A stretch of DNA of 64,000 nucleotides from PALSA-660 sp963726435. Lineage in GTDB: Bacteria > Actinomycetota > Coriobacteriia > Anaerosomatales > PALSA-660. The notes under the pieces were generated by a model that had not been told where the DNA came from, ran no database searches, and saw nothing but the letters and a program-made list of their open reading frames with translations. Made by a program: the position numbers and the translations under genes. The DNA lies in the NCBI GenBank assembly GCA_963726435.1, contig CAVSCJ010000006.1, positions 434,001 through 498,000 of the forward strand. The letters run 5' to 3'. This document shows, in pieces, positions 8,352-16,251 of the stretch (its first letter is position 1; each line of letters begins with the position of its first letter).

Positions 8352-8531
8352 CTACTCCCGGGCCAAGCCGGCCCGCGGCGTCGAGGCGCGCACAAGTCGC
8401 TGCGACCTCCGGGTCGAACTTGTCGGGGTGGCCACTATGCTTTCGGTCAGCAAACGGTACGTAGCCTCGCTCGCGCGGAGTGCGTCAGTGGCTTCCCCGG
8501 GACTTCTAGGAGTCGCGTCCGAGCCGGCCAT
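8352..8531 (-). pseudogene. PAS-domain N-terminal fragment
   Basis: From the ATG at 8531 the frame reads MAGSDATPRSPGEATDALR then ASEATYRLLTES. The pattern ALR-x-SE-x-YR-LL-x-E is the hallmark start of a PAS domain in sensor kinases and diguanylate cyclases. After about 31 residues the similarity ends and the frame closes at 8352, so only the first helix of the PAS fold survives. Probably the 5' stump of a deleted sensor gene. Confidence 0.5.
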
Positions 8532-8643
8532 GTGAGTCACCGGTTCCTCACAAGCGTCTGGGCGGTCTGCGTACGTCGGTACGCTTCGCAATAGTAGTCT
8601 CTTGCGTGGATGCCTGCCGGGCGAGCGACGATCCAGCCACGCA

Positions 8644-8716
8644 GAATGCCCCGGCTCCTCTGCGCCAAGGCCGCCGTCATCGAGTCGGTGGGACATCGTG
8701 CACGAACCTGGAGCCG
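8644..8716 (-). repeat. tRNA-end/hairpin repeat, copy C (degenerate)
   Basis: On the minus strand GTTCGTGCACGATGTCCCACC is followed by a spacer and a decayed hairpin (GGAGCCGGGGCAT). It lies downstream of the broken coiled-coil gene at 8784. Confidence 0.6.
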
Positions 8717-8783
8717 CACGACTCCGCACTTGAAGCTCGCTCGCCAGTCGCAACGCGGCGACCGTGTCGGGAACCTGTCCTCC

Positions 8784-9182
8784 CTACCCCCGTGCGTCCA
8801 GGACCTTCATTCTCGCTTCAAGCAGGATCGCCGCCGCCTCCCTCTGCGCCGCAAGCAAGACGTCCGCTGCCGCCCTCTCGACCTCTCGCAGGGCGTCTGC
8901 GGCAGCCCTCTGCACCTCTCGCAAGGCGTCCGCTGCGGCTTCTGCGCGCACCAGCCGTTCCGACTCCGGCGACCCGGGTTACACCCCTCCGAACACTCTC
9001 TTCCGTCTCCAGCAGGGATGCCTCGGCCTTCTGCTGGGCTGCCGGCAGAACCTTCCAGCCCTCTGCTTCGCTTCCAGAAGGACTCTCTCAGCCTCATGGT
9101 GGGCCCGCAGCAGCACCTCTTCGGCCTCCTCTTGCGCCGCGATTAGGATGTCGGCCTCCCTCGCCAGAAGTGATGCTCTTGT
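8784..9182 (-). pseudogene. Frameshifted coiled-coil protein gene
   Basis: Three frames must be joined to read one protein. The first has SLLAREADILIAAQEEAEE and VLLRAHHEAERVLLEAKQ; the second VLPAAQQKAEASLLETEE; the third ERLVRAEAAADALREV, QRAAADALREVERAAADV and LLAAQREAAAILLEA, ending at TAG 8784. The 11-residue AAADALREVER-type repeat predicts a long alpha-helical coiled coil like those of ATP-synthase b or DivIVA-type proteins. At least two indels break it. The continuity of coiled-coil character across frames shows that this was one gene. Confidence 0.75.
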
Positions 9183-9296
9183 TCATCGGTGCCTCTCGTC
9201 GCCGCCTGATACAAGCCCAACTCTTGGATTGTCGTTCAGCGGAAGCGTCGCGGCAGTTGTTGACGGCCTTCGAACATCTCCCGGGGCACAGCCAGC

Positions 9297-9372
9297 AGGG
9301 GGCCTCGGCTCTGCTGAGCCGGGGCCTTCGTCACGCTCTGGTGGGCGATCATGGACGGTCTTCGAACCTCTG
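9297..9372 (-). repeat. tRNA-end/hairpin repeat, copy D
   Basis: On the minus strand AGGTTCGAAGACC, then GATCGCCCACCA (the same acceptor end as tRNA-Val), an 11-base spacer and the GGCCCCGGCTC/GAGCCGAGGCC hairpin at 9301-9326. It starts about 33 bases after the stop of the SpoIIE-type gene. A near-repeat of GACGG-Y-CTTCGAAC occurs on both sides (9261 and 9353). Confidence 0.8.
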
Positions 9373-9404
9373 GAGGCGCGGACGCTGCAGGTGCTGCCCG
9401 AGGA

Positions 9405-10817
9405 CTAGGTATCGCTCCCCTGACCAGCGACCGTCTCCTCCGCCCGCCTGATTGCCAAGGTCGCAAGATCGTCCCGCAGCCCGGAGCTGGCAAAGGACGT
9501 GACATCCTCGAGAACCGCTGAGATGACATCCGATGTCGACCTGCCCCAAGTACCGCGCAGGAACGCGATCAGTCGCTCCTCTCCGTACAGCTCATCGCCT
9601 CGACGCGCTTCGGTGAGCCCATCCGTGTAGAGGAACAACATGTCCTTCCACCCCAGATTCGTCTCCGTCTCTTCGAACACCCATGTCTCGAACGCGCCGA
9701 GCAACGATCCCGTCGCGGGAAGCGTCTCCACGCTCCCGCCCTGCCTGACGACGACGGCCGCAGGATGACCCGCGTTCGCATACAGTAGGCGGCCGTCGCG
9801 GCGGTCAAGCGTTGCGAAGAGGACCGTCGCGAAGGACTCTCTGGGCGTGGACGCGTAGACGAGACTGTTCGCCTGCGTGAGCACGTGTCCCGGGTTGTTG
9901 TCTGGCTCGCTGGCGTACGCCCTGATCGCGTTCCTCACGAGCGAAATGAGCACCGCCGCGTCGAGTCCCTTGCCCGAGATGTCGCCGATACTGATCCCGA
10001 CGCGGTGCTGATCGAGTTCGAAGATGTCGTAGAAGTCACCACCGACTCTCGTCGACTCGCTCGCTGAAGAATAGGAGCTCGCGAACTCCAAGCCCGGAAG
10101 CGAACTCGGCAGCGTGAGGAGCGCCGCCTGCAGAACACTCGAGATGTTGTGTTCCACGTCATACAGACGTGCTTTCAGGGCGGATTCGAGTGCGAACGAG
10201 AAGTCGTCCGCAAGCGTCGTGAGCAGACGCACCTCCTCGTCGTCGAAGTAACCCGCTGCGCCGGCGTATAGCGTGATTGCCCCGACTACTGCTCCCTCGG
10301 TCCTGAGAGGAAACGATGCCGATGACCGGAATCCGCGCTTCAACTGCTCGTTCCGCCATGGCTTCATGACCGGATTGCATTCGGTGTCGTTGTTGATGAA
10401 GGCTTGGCCCTCCCTCAATGCGACGCCTGTGGGGCCACGCCCCTCGGCGGCGTTCTCATCGAGGGAGAGTCGCACTGCGTCCAAGTAGCCCTCGTCACGC
10501 CCGCACTTGGCGACTGGCCGTATCTCTCTCGAGCCGGGCGCGACGAAGCCGATCCAAGCCAGGAGGAATCCGCCGTCTTCAACCGCGATCCTGCACGCGG
10601 CGTCATAGAGCTCCTGTGGTTCACGAATGCGGATGATGGCCTCGTTTACGCGGCTGAGCACCGCATAGAGGCGGTTGACGCGCCCGAAGTCGTCGAGTGC
10701 ACGCCTTCCGTCGGAGGCTCGCTTTCGCTCCACGCTCGCTCCCGTCGCGCCTGCGTTGTCTTCCGGCGGGCCATCCACCCAAGTGGCGTCCCATACGGAC
10801 GTCACTGCATTCTCCAC
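9405..10817 (-). CDS. GAF-SpoIIE/RsbU-type serine phosphatase
   Basis: A roughly 470-residue soluble PP2C-like phosphatase. The N-terminal part (about 45-215) is a GAF domain beginning LYAVLSRVNEAIIRI and containing FINNDTECNPVMKPW and a typical SFPLRTEGAVVGAITLYA strand. The C-terminal part (about 235-460) is a SpoIIE domain with RVGGDFYDIFEL, ISIGDISGKGLDAAV and LYTDGLTEARR, including the Asp residues that bind metal. Such proteins act on anti-anti-sigma factors in partner-switching stress control; no rsbV/rsbW partner is seen nearby. GTG 10817 has GGGAG 7 bases upstream; TTG 10838 would add seven residues. Confidence 0.9.
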   Translation of the reverse strand: MENAVTSVWDATWVDGPPEDNAGATGASVERKRASDGRRALDDFGRVNRLYAVLSRVNEAIIRIREPQELYDAACRIAVEDGGFLLAWIGFVAPGSREIRPVAKCGRDEGYLDAVRLSLDENAAEGRGPTGVALREGQAFINNDTECNPVMKPWRNEQLKRGFRSSASFPLRTEGAVVGAITLYAGAAGYFDDEEVRLLTTLADDFSFALESALKARLYDVEHNISSVLQAALLTLPSSLPGLEFASSYSSASESTRVGGDFYDIFELDQHRVGISIGDISGKGLDAAVLISLVRNAIRAYASEPDNNPGHVLTQANSLVYASTPRESFATVLFATLDRRDGRLLYANAGHPAAVVVRQGGSVETLPATGSLLGAFETWVFEETETNLGWKDMLFLYTDGLTEARRGDELYGEERLIAFLRGTWGRSTSDVISAVLEDVTSFASSGLRDDLATLAIRRAEETVAGQGSDT

Positions 10818-10890
10818 GCCCGGGCTCCCAGCGTCCAATCATGGCCGCGCGCGCTGGCGAACCGAGGGGTCTCCCGGCTTCGGAGCGCCA

Positions 10891-10962
10891 AGAGGCCCCG
10901 GCGCAACCGCCGAGGCCTCCGTCATGTCCTGGTGGGCCATCGTACACAAACTTGAAACCTAG
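10891..10962 (-). repeat. tRNA-end/hairpin repeat, copy E
   Basis: On the minus strand CTAGGTTTCAAGTTTGTGTA then CGATGGCCCACCA, an 11-base spacer and hairpin arms GAGGCC-TCGGCG / CGCCGGGGCCTC at 10892-10919. It lies about 130 bases downstream of the lipoprotein gene at 11093. Confidence 0.82.
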
Positions 10963-11064
10963 TCACTATGAGATGGTCGGCCCAATCCGCCTATTTGCGT
11001 GGATCATCCGCGGGACGGGCCCGCGGCACCGGCGCCCGGGCGCCCTACAGGGCCCGCCCGCCGA

Positions 11065-11094
11065 AGCCACCGCCGGATCGATGCGGCGGTGGCT
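11065..11094 (-). terminator. Hairpin overlapping the lipoprotein stop codon
   Basis: Perfect 11-bp arms AGCCACCGCCG / CGGCGGTGGCT with an 8-base loop, overlapping the stop of the gene ending at 11093. No T run follows. Confidence 0.6.
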
Positions 11095-11575
11095 AGCTGC
11101 CGGGCTTGACCACGTTGATCGTGTAGTCGACATGCCCGCTGCTCTGCTGCGAGATGCTGAGGCCGATGAGCTTCTCACCGCTCGCGCTCTTGAGCTCGCC
11201 AGCGGCGCTGACACCGTCCGTCACGTTGTCGGCTGTGATCTCGAAACCGGCCGTCTTCAGCTTCTCGATGTAGGCCTCGACACTCGCCTTGTCCACGCTC
11301 TCGTAGAAGAGGCTGTAGATCGTCTGATCGCCCGCTTGCATCTGCGACGACTGTTCCTTGTCGAATGTTCCGTACTCGAACTTCGGGACGCTGGCGGGTA
11401 TGCCGTCCATCCAACCCCCGGTACCTGCGACTGCCGGCGTCTCCGCCACAGTCGGTGCGGTCGCGGGAGCACCGGATGGACTACCTGTCGACGATGGCTG
11501 GCTCGCACATCCGGCGAGAACCAGCGCGAGGAGCGCCGCCGTGCACGCGCGGACGAACAGACCCGATCCTTCCAT
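11093..11575 (-). CDS. Lipoprotein of unknown function
   Basis: A 160-residue predicted lipoprotein. A signal peptide with basic start (MEGSGLFVRAC) and hydrophobic core ends in the lipobox LVLAGC at about residue 22. A Ser/Pro/Thr/Ala linker follows to about residue 50, then a compact alpha/beta domain with FEYGTFDKEQSSQMQAG, VEAYIEKLKTAGFEIT and a SISQQSSGHVDYTINV end strand. This resembles small secreted DUF-type domains seen in Coriobacteriia and clostridia, but no named family is certain. The ATG has GGGGG about 8 bases upstream. Repeat copy E follows it. Confidence 0.78.
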   Translation of the reverse strand: MEGSGLFVRACTAALLALVLAGCASQPSSTGSPSGAPATAPTVAETPAVAGTGGWMDGIPASVPKFEYGTFDKEQSSQMQAGDQTIYSLFYESVDKASVEAYIEKLKTAGFEITADNVTDGVSAAGELKSASGEKLIGLSISQQSSGHVDYTINVVKPGS

Positions 11576-11724
11576 TCCAGGACCCCCGATCGGTGGACGG
11601 CATGACAGCGTTCTTCTTCACTTTCCAGTTTGCGGCTTTCCCCGACACCCTCACAACCTTGCGCGCACTTGCGGCTCACCCGGTTGACCGCCTGTATGGA
11701 GTTGTCTCAGACCGGCTGCACACA

Positions 11725-11799
11725 GGAGGCCCCGACTCTCTTGAGCCGGGGCCTCCGTTGTGCCGCTGGTGGGCCATCGTATACGAACTTGGAACCTAG
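11725..11799 (-). repeat. tRNA-end/hairpin repeat, copy F
   Basis: On the minus strand CTAGGTTCCAAGTTCGTATA then CGATGGCCCACCA, a spacer, and hairpin arms GGAGGCCCCGGCTC / GAGTCGGGGCCTCC at 11725-11756. The stop codon of the HNH fragment (11796-11798) lies at its edge. Confidence 0.85.
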
Positions 11800-12065
11800 C
11801 TTGCCGAGGGCGGCCTCAAGCTCTTGGGAACCGCACCAGCCAACCATCGCCCGCGCTTCATCCGCTCGGACACGTGAATGCGGTACTTGTCGTGCTCAAG
11901 GGGACGGCGGGAGTAGTGCCGTTGGCTCTTGCAGAACCAGCAGGCTGCAACCAGGTTCGTCGCGGCGTTGGAACCTCCGTCTGATCGCGCATTCAAGTGC
12001 TCGGCAGTGCAGCGAGACAGCAGGGTCTGCGACCTGGTAAGCGAGTGTAGCGAGGCGAAGGACAC
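11796..12065 (-). pseudogene. HNH endonuclease, truncated
   Basis: The frame contains CTAEHLNARSDGGS, NLVAACWFCKSQRH and a basic end RMKRGRW. This is the core and C-terminal half of a common small HNH nuclease family (xTAEHLxxRSxGGxNxxxNxVAAC-x-C-N-x-RH). The N-terminal zinc-binding Cys pair and preceding helix are missing, and upstream residues in this frame (SFASLHSLTRSQTLLSR) do not match the family. It is probably a 5'-truncated or frameshifted gene. Its stop abuts repeat copy F. Confidence 0.65.
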
Positions 12066-12142
12066 TCAGAGCGCAGAATCGCGGGTAAAGACCCATCACG
12101 CACAGAACTAGCGCCGATCGGAGCCGGGAAGGAGCGCCAGCC

Positions 12143-12979
12143 ATGGCCCAGAGTCCGGGTGGAGATGTGGCGGGAGGGTCGCAGCCGCTGGTCGCACAGG
12201 CAGTCGTAAGTTGCCCCTCTTGCGGGGCGTGGAGCGATGTCTGGGCCGATTCGTGTCACTGCGGCACGGAACTGCTGAGCGACACGCGCAAACTCAGGTT
12301 GACCAAGAGCGGCGGAGAGCCGCATGTACGGCTCGAGCGCCGGGCCGAACGGAGCGAGGCATCGACGCAACCCGGTGACTGGGAACAGGCCGTGCGCGAT
12401 CTCGCAGCCCTGCGGACGGCGGACGGAAGCGCATCCCGCACGCCCCGCATCGCGCGGCTTCTGTTGAAGTTGGATCGGCTCGAGGAGGCCCTCGAAGAGA
12501 CGCGTGTGCTGGAGGAGTCCGGCGGCCTGCCTGTCGATATCGCCGTCTCGATGTCCTACCGCTTCGACGCGGCCGGGGACCTCGATGGCGCAAACGGTTG
12601 GATCGATCGTGGTCTTGTGTCCTGCGGCGACGATCTCAAGGGTCGCCTTCCGCTCGTGTGCGAACGCTGCCGTCTGCTGAGCGATCACGGAAGTGCTCCC
12701 GAGGCGCTCAGCCTGCTCAAGCCCCTCCAGACCGAACTCGAGGCGGCGATCAAGAAGACCGAACGGGGTGGAGGCGCCGCAGTAGGCATGTTGTTCGGCG
12801 CGGACTCGCAGACGTATGCAAGCGGCATGTGGAGCACCGAAACGGCGACCCTCAAGACCGCGATCGACCACGCCAAGGGCATCGTCGATACGCTGGAACG
12901 CGAGAAGCGTGCTGCTGCGAAGCAGGCCAAGGCGCAACAACGTGCCGCCCAGGGCAAGACACACTGGTGGCAGCTATAG
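12143..12979 (+). CDS. Zinc-ribbon protein with helical TPR-like repeats
   Basis: A 278-residue soluble protein of unknown role. An N-terminal zinc ribbon has CPSCGAW then CHCG (about residues 24-41). The rest is mostly helical, with TPR-like pairs such as IARLLLKLDRLEEALEETR and a following AAGDLDGANGWIDRGL. The C-terminus is Lys/Ala/Gln rich (EREKRAAAKQAKAQQ). AAGGAG lies 8 bases before the ATG. It is the only intact plus-strand gene between 4.1 and 45 kb, converges on tRNA-Val and may share the hairpin at 13008 as terminator. No named family recognised. Confidence 0.75.
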   Translation: MAQSPGGDVAGGSQPLVAQAVVSCPSCGAWSDVWADSCHCGTELLSDTRKLRLTKSGGEPHVRLERRAERSEASTQPGDWEQAVRDLAALRTADGSASRTPRIARLLLKLDRLEEALEETRVLEESGGLPVDIAVSMSYRFDAAGDLDGANGWIDRGLVSCGDDLKGRLPLVCERCRLLSDHGSAPEALSLLKPLQTELEAAIKKTERGGGAAVGMLFGADSQTYASGMWSTETATLKTAIDHAKGIVDTLEREKRAAAKQAKAQQRAAQGKTHWWQL

Positions 12980-13007
12980 GAGCCGGTATCTCGTTACCAC
13001 ACCGCAG

Positions 13008-13037
13008 AAGTCCCCGACTCTGCTGAGCCGGGGCCTT
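13008..13037 (-). terminator. Terminator hairpin of tRNA-Val (repeat copy G)
   Basis: Arms AAGTCCCCGACTC / GAGCCGGGGCCTT with loop TGCT, 10 bases beyond the encoded CCA of tRNA-Val. It is nearly identical to the hairpins of the dispersed copies A-F. It also serves the converging plus-strand gene. Confidence 0.8.
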
Positions 13038-13047
13038 CGATCTGTGC

Positions 13048-13122
13048 TGGTGGGCGATGTAGGATTTGAACCTACGACTTCTTCCGTGTGAAGGAAGCGC
13101 TCTCCCCCTGAGCTAATCGCCC
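13048..13122 (-). tRNA. tRNA-Val (anticodon CAC)
   Basis: 75 bases including an encoded CCA. The acceptor is GGGCGAT paired with ATCGCCC. The anticodon stem CTTCC/GGAAG encloses the loop TTCACAC, anticodon CAC, reading GUG codons. The T arm GTAGG-TTCAAAT-CCTAC is intact. A -10 box TACAAT lies 38 bases upstream. Its 3' end plus terminator match the dispersed repeats at 5.5-11.8 kb. Confidence 0.97.
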
Positions 13123-13159
13123 GTGTCGCCCCGCCCCTTGGGGCTCGAGCGCAAGCGGT

Positions 13160-13165
13160 ATTGTA
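13160..13165 (-). promoter_or_regulatory. -10 box of tRNA-Val
   Basis: TACAAT on the minus strand, 38 bases from the mature 5' end. The possible -35 (TTCGCT, 18-base spacing) is weak. Confidence 0.5.
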
Positions 13166-13216
13166 CCCACAACCCGGCGCCAGAGCGAACCCTCGGTCCG
13201 CGATCAGCGTCTGCCG

Positions 13217-14227
13217 CTAGAGCGTTCCCAGGTATGCCATCACACCGGCGGCGATACCGTCTCCGAGCTTCGCCCTGTACTCCGGGGTCGCCATTCTGGC
13301 GTCTTCAGCGCGATTGGAGAGGTAGCCGCACTCGATCATGACCGTCGGGACCGTCGAATAGTTGAAGCCGGACAGGTCGCTCCGGCCCAAGATGTCGTGC
13401 TTCTTGGCCCCAGTTGAACCGACCACCGCGTCCTCGAGGCGTTGCGCCGCTGCGCGGCTGCGAATCTCGATAGGAGCAGCCCAGGCGCTTCCCGACGGGT
13501 AGAAGGTCGTGGCTCCCTCGAGCGTGGCGTCCCCCGAGAAGCTCTGATGCACTCTAACCGCGAGGGCGGCATGCGCCCTGTTGCCTATTCGAGCCCTTTC
13601 AGAGTTCGAGATGTTCACGTCGTCCGCGGTCCGCACCATCACCACATCCACGCCCGACGCCTTCAAGGAATCACGGACGCGCAGGGCAACGTCCAACGAC
13701 TCGACCGACTCCTGCGCGCCCGTAGCCACGCCAGTCACGCCAGCGGACACCTTCGCCTTTCGTACAGACGATCCCGGGCCGTTGGGTTCGAGACTCGTGT
13801 CGGGTCTCGCCTGGTGGCCCGCATCGATGACGACGACGAACCGTGCCGCGCCCGACATCATGCCGTTCCTCGCTTGGTACGTCAGCGTCACCACCGAGCC
13901 GCCCTGAACGCGCCCGCCCGCCGCCGGCGCCTGCGCCAGCACCGCGTTGGTCTCCACTCCGGAGCTCTCGACGTCGCTGACGCGCGTTTGCACGGTGAGG
14001 CCCGCCGCCGTGATCAGCGCCTCCGCGACCTGAACGGACTTCCCCACCACGTCGGGCACCTCGATGTTCAGCCCCACGGCAGATCCGCTGGTGTCCAAGG
14101 CAGCGCTTCCGCTCAGGGACGACCCCGGCTGCGGGCTCAGCGTGGCCGGGGGGACGACCCGCACGCCGTTCGAACCACCGGCCGTGAGAGCCCACGCGAG
14201 GCCGAACCCGGCAGCCAGCATGAGCAC
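13217..14227 (-). CDS. N-acetylmuramoyl-L-alanine amidase with PASTA domain
   Basis: A membrane-anchored cell-wall hydrolase acting outside the cell on peptidoglycan. An N-terminal hydrophobic stretch (VLMLAAGFGLAWALTAGG) is followed by a Ser/Pro linker and a PASTA domain (IEVPDVVGKSVQVAEALI to GGSVVTLTYQ). An Amidase_3 domain follows with VVVIDAGHQ, VRVHQSF and MIECGYLSNRAED, giving the zinc ligands and catalytic Glu. The 5' end is uncertain: the frame continues upstream through tRNA(CAT) without a good start. GTG 14227 or ATG 14221 leaves a rather short TM helix, so the true start or a small indel may lie at 14228-14350. Confidence 0.85.
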   Translation of the reverse strand: MLMLAAGFGLAWALTAGGSNGVRVVPPATLSPQPGSSLSGSAALDTSGSAVGLNIEVPDVVGKSVQVAEALITAAGLTVQTRVSDVESSGVETNAVLAQAPAAGGRVQGGSVVTLTYQARNGMMSGAARFVVVIDAGHQARPDTSLEPNGPGSSVRKAKVSAGVTGVATGAQESVESLDVALRVRDSLKASGVDVVMVRTADDVNISNSERARIGNRAHAALAVRVHQSFSGDATLEGATTFYPSGSAWAAPIEIRSRAAAQRLEDAVVGSTGAKKHDILGRSDLSGFNYSTVPTVMIECGYLSNRAEDARMATPEYRAKLGDGIAAGVMAYLGTL

Positions 14228-14368
14228 GGCGGCGCCAAGGAGCAGTGGGGTGAACGCACGAGTACGAACATGCGTGCGCCCGTAGCGCTCCGCACGCGTG
14301 AGCCTCCCGCTCTCACGCGTGCCTCTCTTGCGCGATGCGCTCGTAGGTGCCTCCGGAAGTCGACCATG

Positions 14369-14443
14369 TGGTGGGCCCGGCAGGATTCGAACCTGCAACC
14401 AAGGGATTATGAGTCCCCTGCTCCACCATTGAGCTACGGGCCC
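14369..14443 (-). tRNA. tRNA with CAT anticodon, probably tRNA-Ile2
   Basis: 75 bases with an encoded CCA. The acceptor GGGCCCG pairs with CGGGCCC; the anticodon loop is CTCATAA in a GGGGA/TCCCT stem. The GACTCATAATC context, the TTGGTTGC variable region and the GGGCCC acceptor resemble tRNA-Ile2(CAU), which needs lysidine from TilS to read AUA. Elongator tRNA-Met is the alternative. Confidence 0.9.
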
Positions 14444-14465
14444 GCTTGGCGCAGCGAACCGGACC

Positions 14466-14474
14466 ATGATAGCA
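14466..14474 (-). promoter_or_regulatory. Extended -10 of the CAT tRNA
   Basis: TGCTATCAT on the minus strand (TGn plus TATCAT), about 22 bases before the mature 5' end. No clear -35. Confidence 0.4.
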
Positions 14475-14504
14475 GCGTGCGCACAGCACCCGAGTGCCAG
14501 CGTG

Positions 14505-14533
14505 TTGCGTGTGTCGGCGCACCTGCCTATAAT
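14505..14533 (+). promoter_or_regulatory. Promoter of tRNA-Asn
   Basis: TTGCGT (-35) and a perfect TATAAT (-10) separated by exactly 17 bases, 39 bases before the tRNA. It is divergent from the promoter of the CAT tRNA. Confidence 0.85.
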
Positions 14534-14572
14534 CCGAACCCGTGCCCGGGGTGTGTGTGGGGCACTCCGCGT

Positions 14573-14647
14573 TCCTCGGTAGCTCAATGGTAGAGCGTTC
14601 GGCTGTTAACCGAAATGTTGCAGGTTCGAGTCCTGCCCGAGGAGCCA
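14573..14647 (+). tRNA. tRNA-Asn (anticodon GTT)
   Basis: 75 bases with an encoded CCA. Acceptor TCCTCGG/CCGAGGA, discriminator G, anticodon loop CTGTTAA giving GTT, T arm GCAGG-TTCGAGT-CCTGC. It is the only tRNA on the plus strand here and has a consensus promoter. Confidence 0.97.
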
Positions 14648-14656
14648 GACGACAAG

Positions 14657-14687
14657 AGACGGGCCCCGCTTCTCGCGGGGCCCGTCT
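14657..14687. terminator. Bidirectional terminator between tRNA-Asn and rpoD
   Basis: Perfect 13-bp arms AGACGGGCCCCGC / GCGGGGCCCGTCT with loop TTCTC. It serves tRNA-Asn on plus and rpoD on minus. Confidence 0.8.
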
Positions 14688-14721
14688 TCGCTTCGCTCTC
14701 TGTCGCGGATCCGGCGGACTC

Positions 14722-16230
<1,509 letters not shown>

Positions 16231-16251
16231 AAGTCTCCTCACAGTGGCATG

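Noticed and set aside
5476..11799. Integron cassette array (short same-strand genes each followed by a repeat)
   Set aside because: The repeats lack the paired GTTRRRY/RYYYAAC core sites of attC, no integrase gene is present, and the conserved part matches a tRNA 3' end plus hairpin instead.
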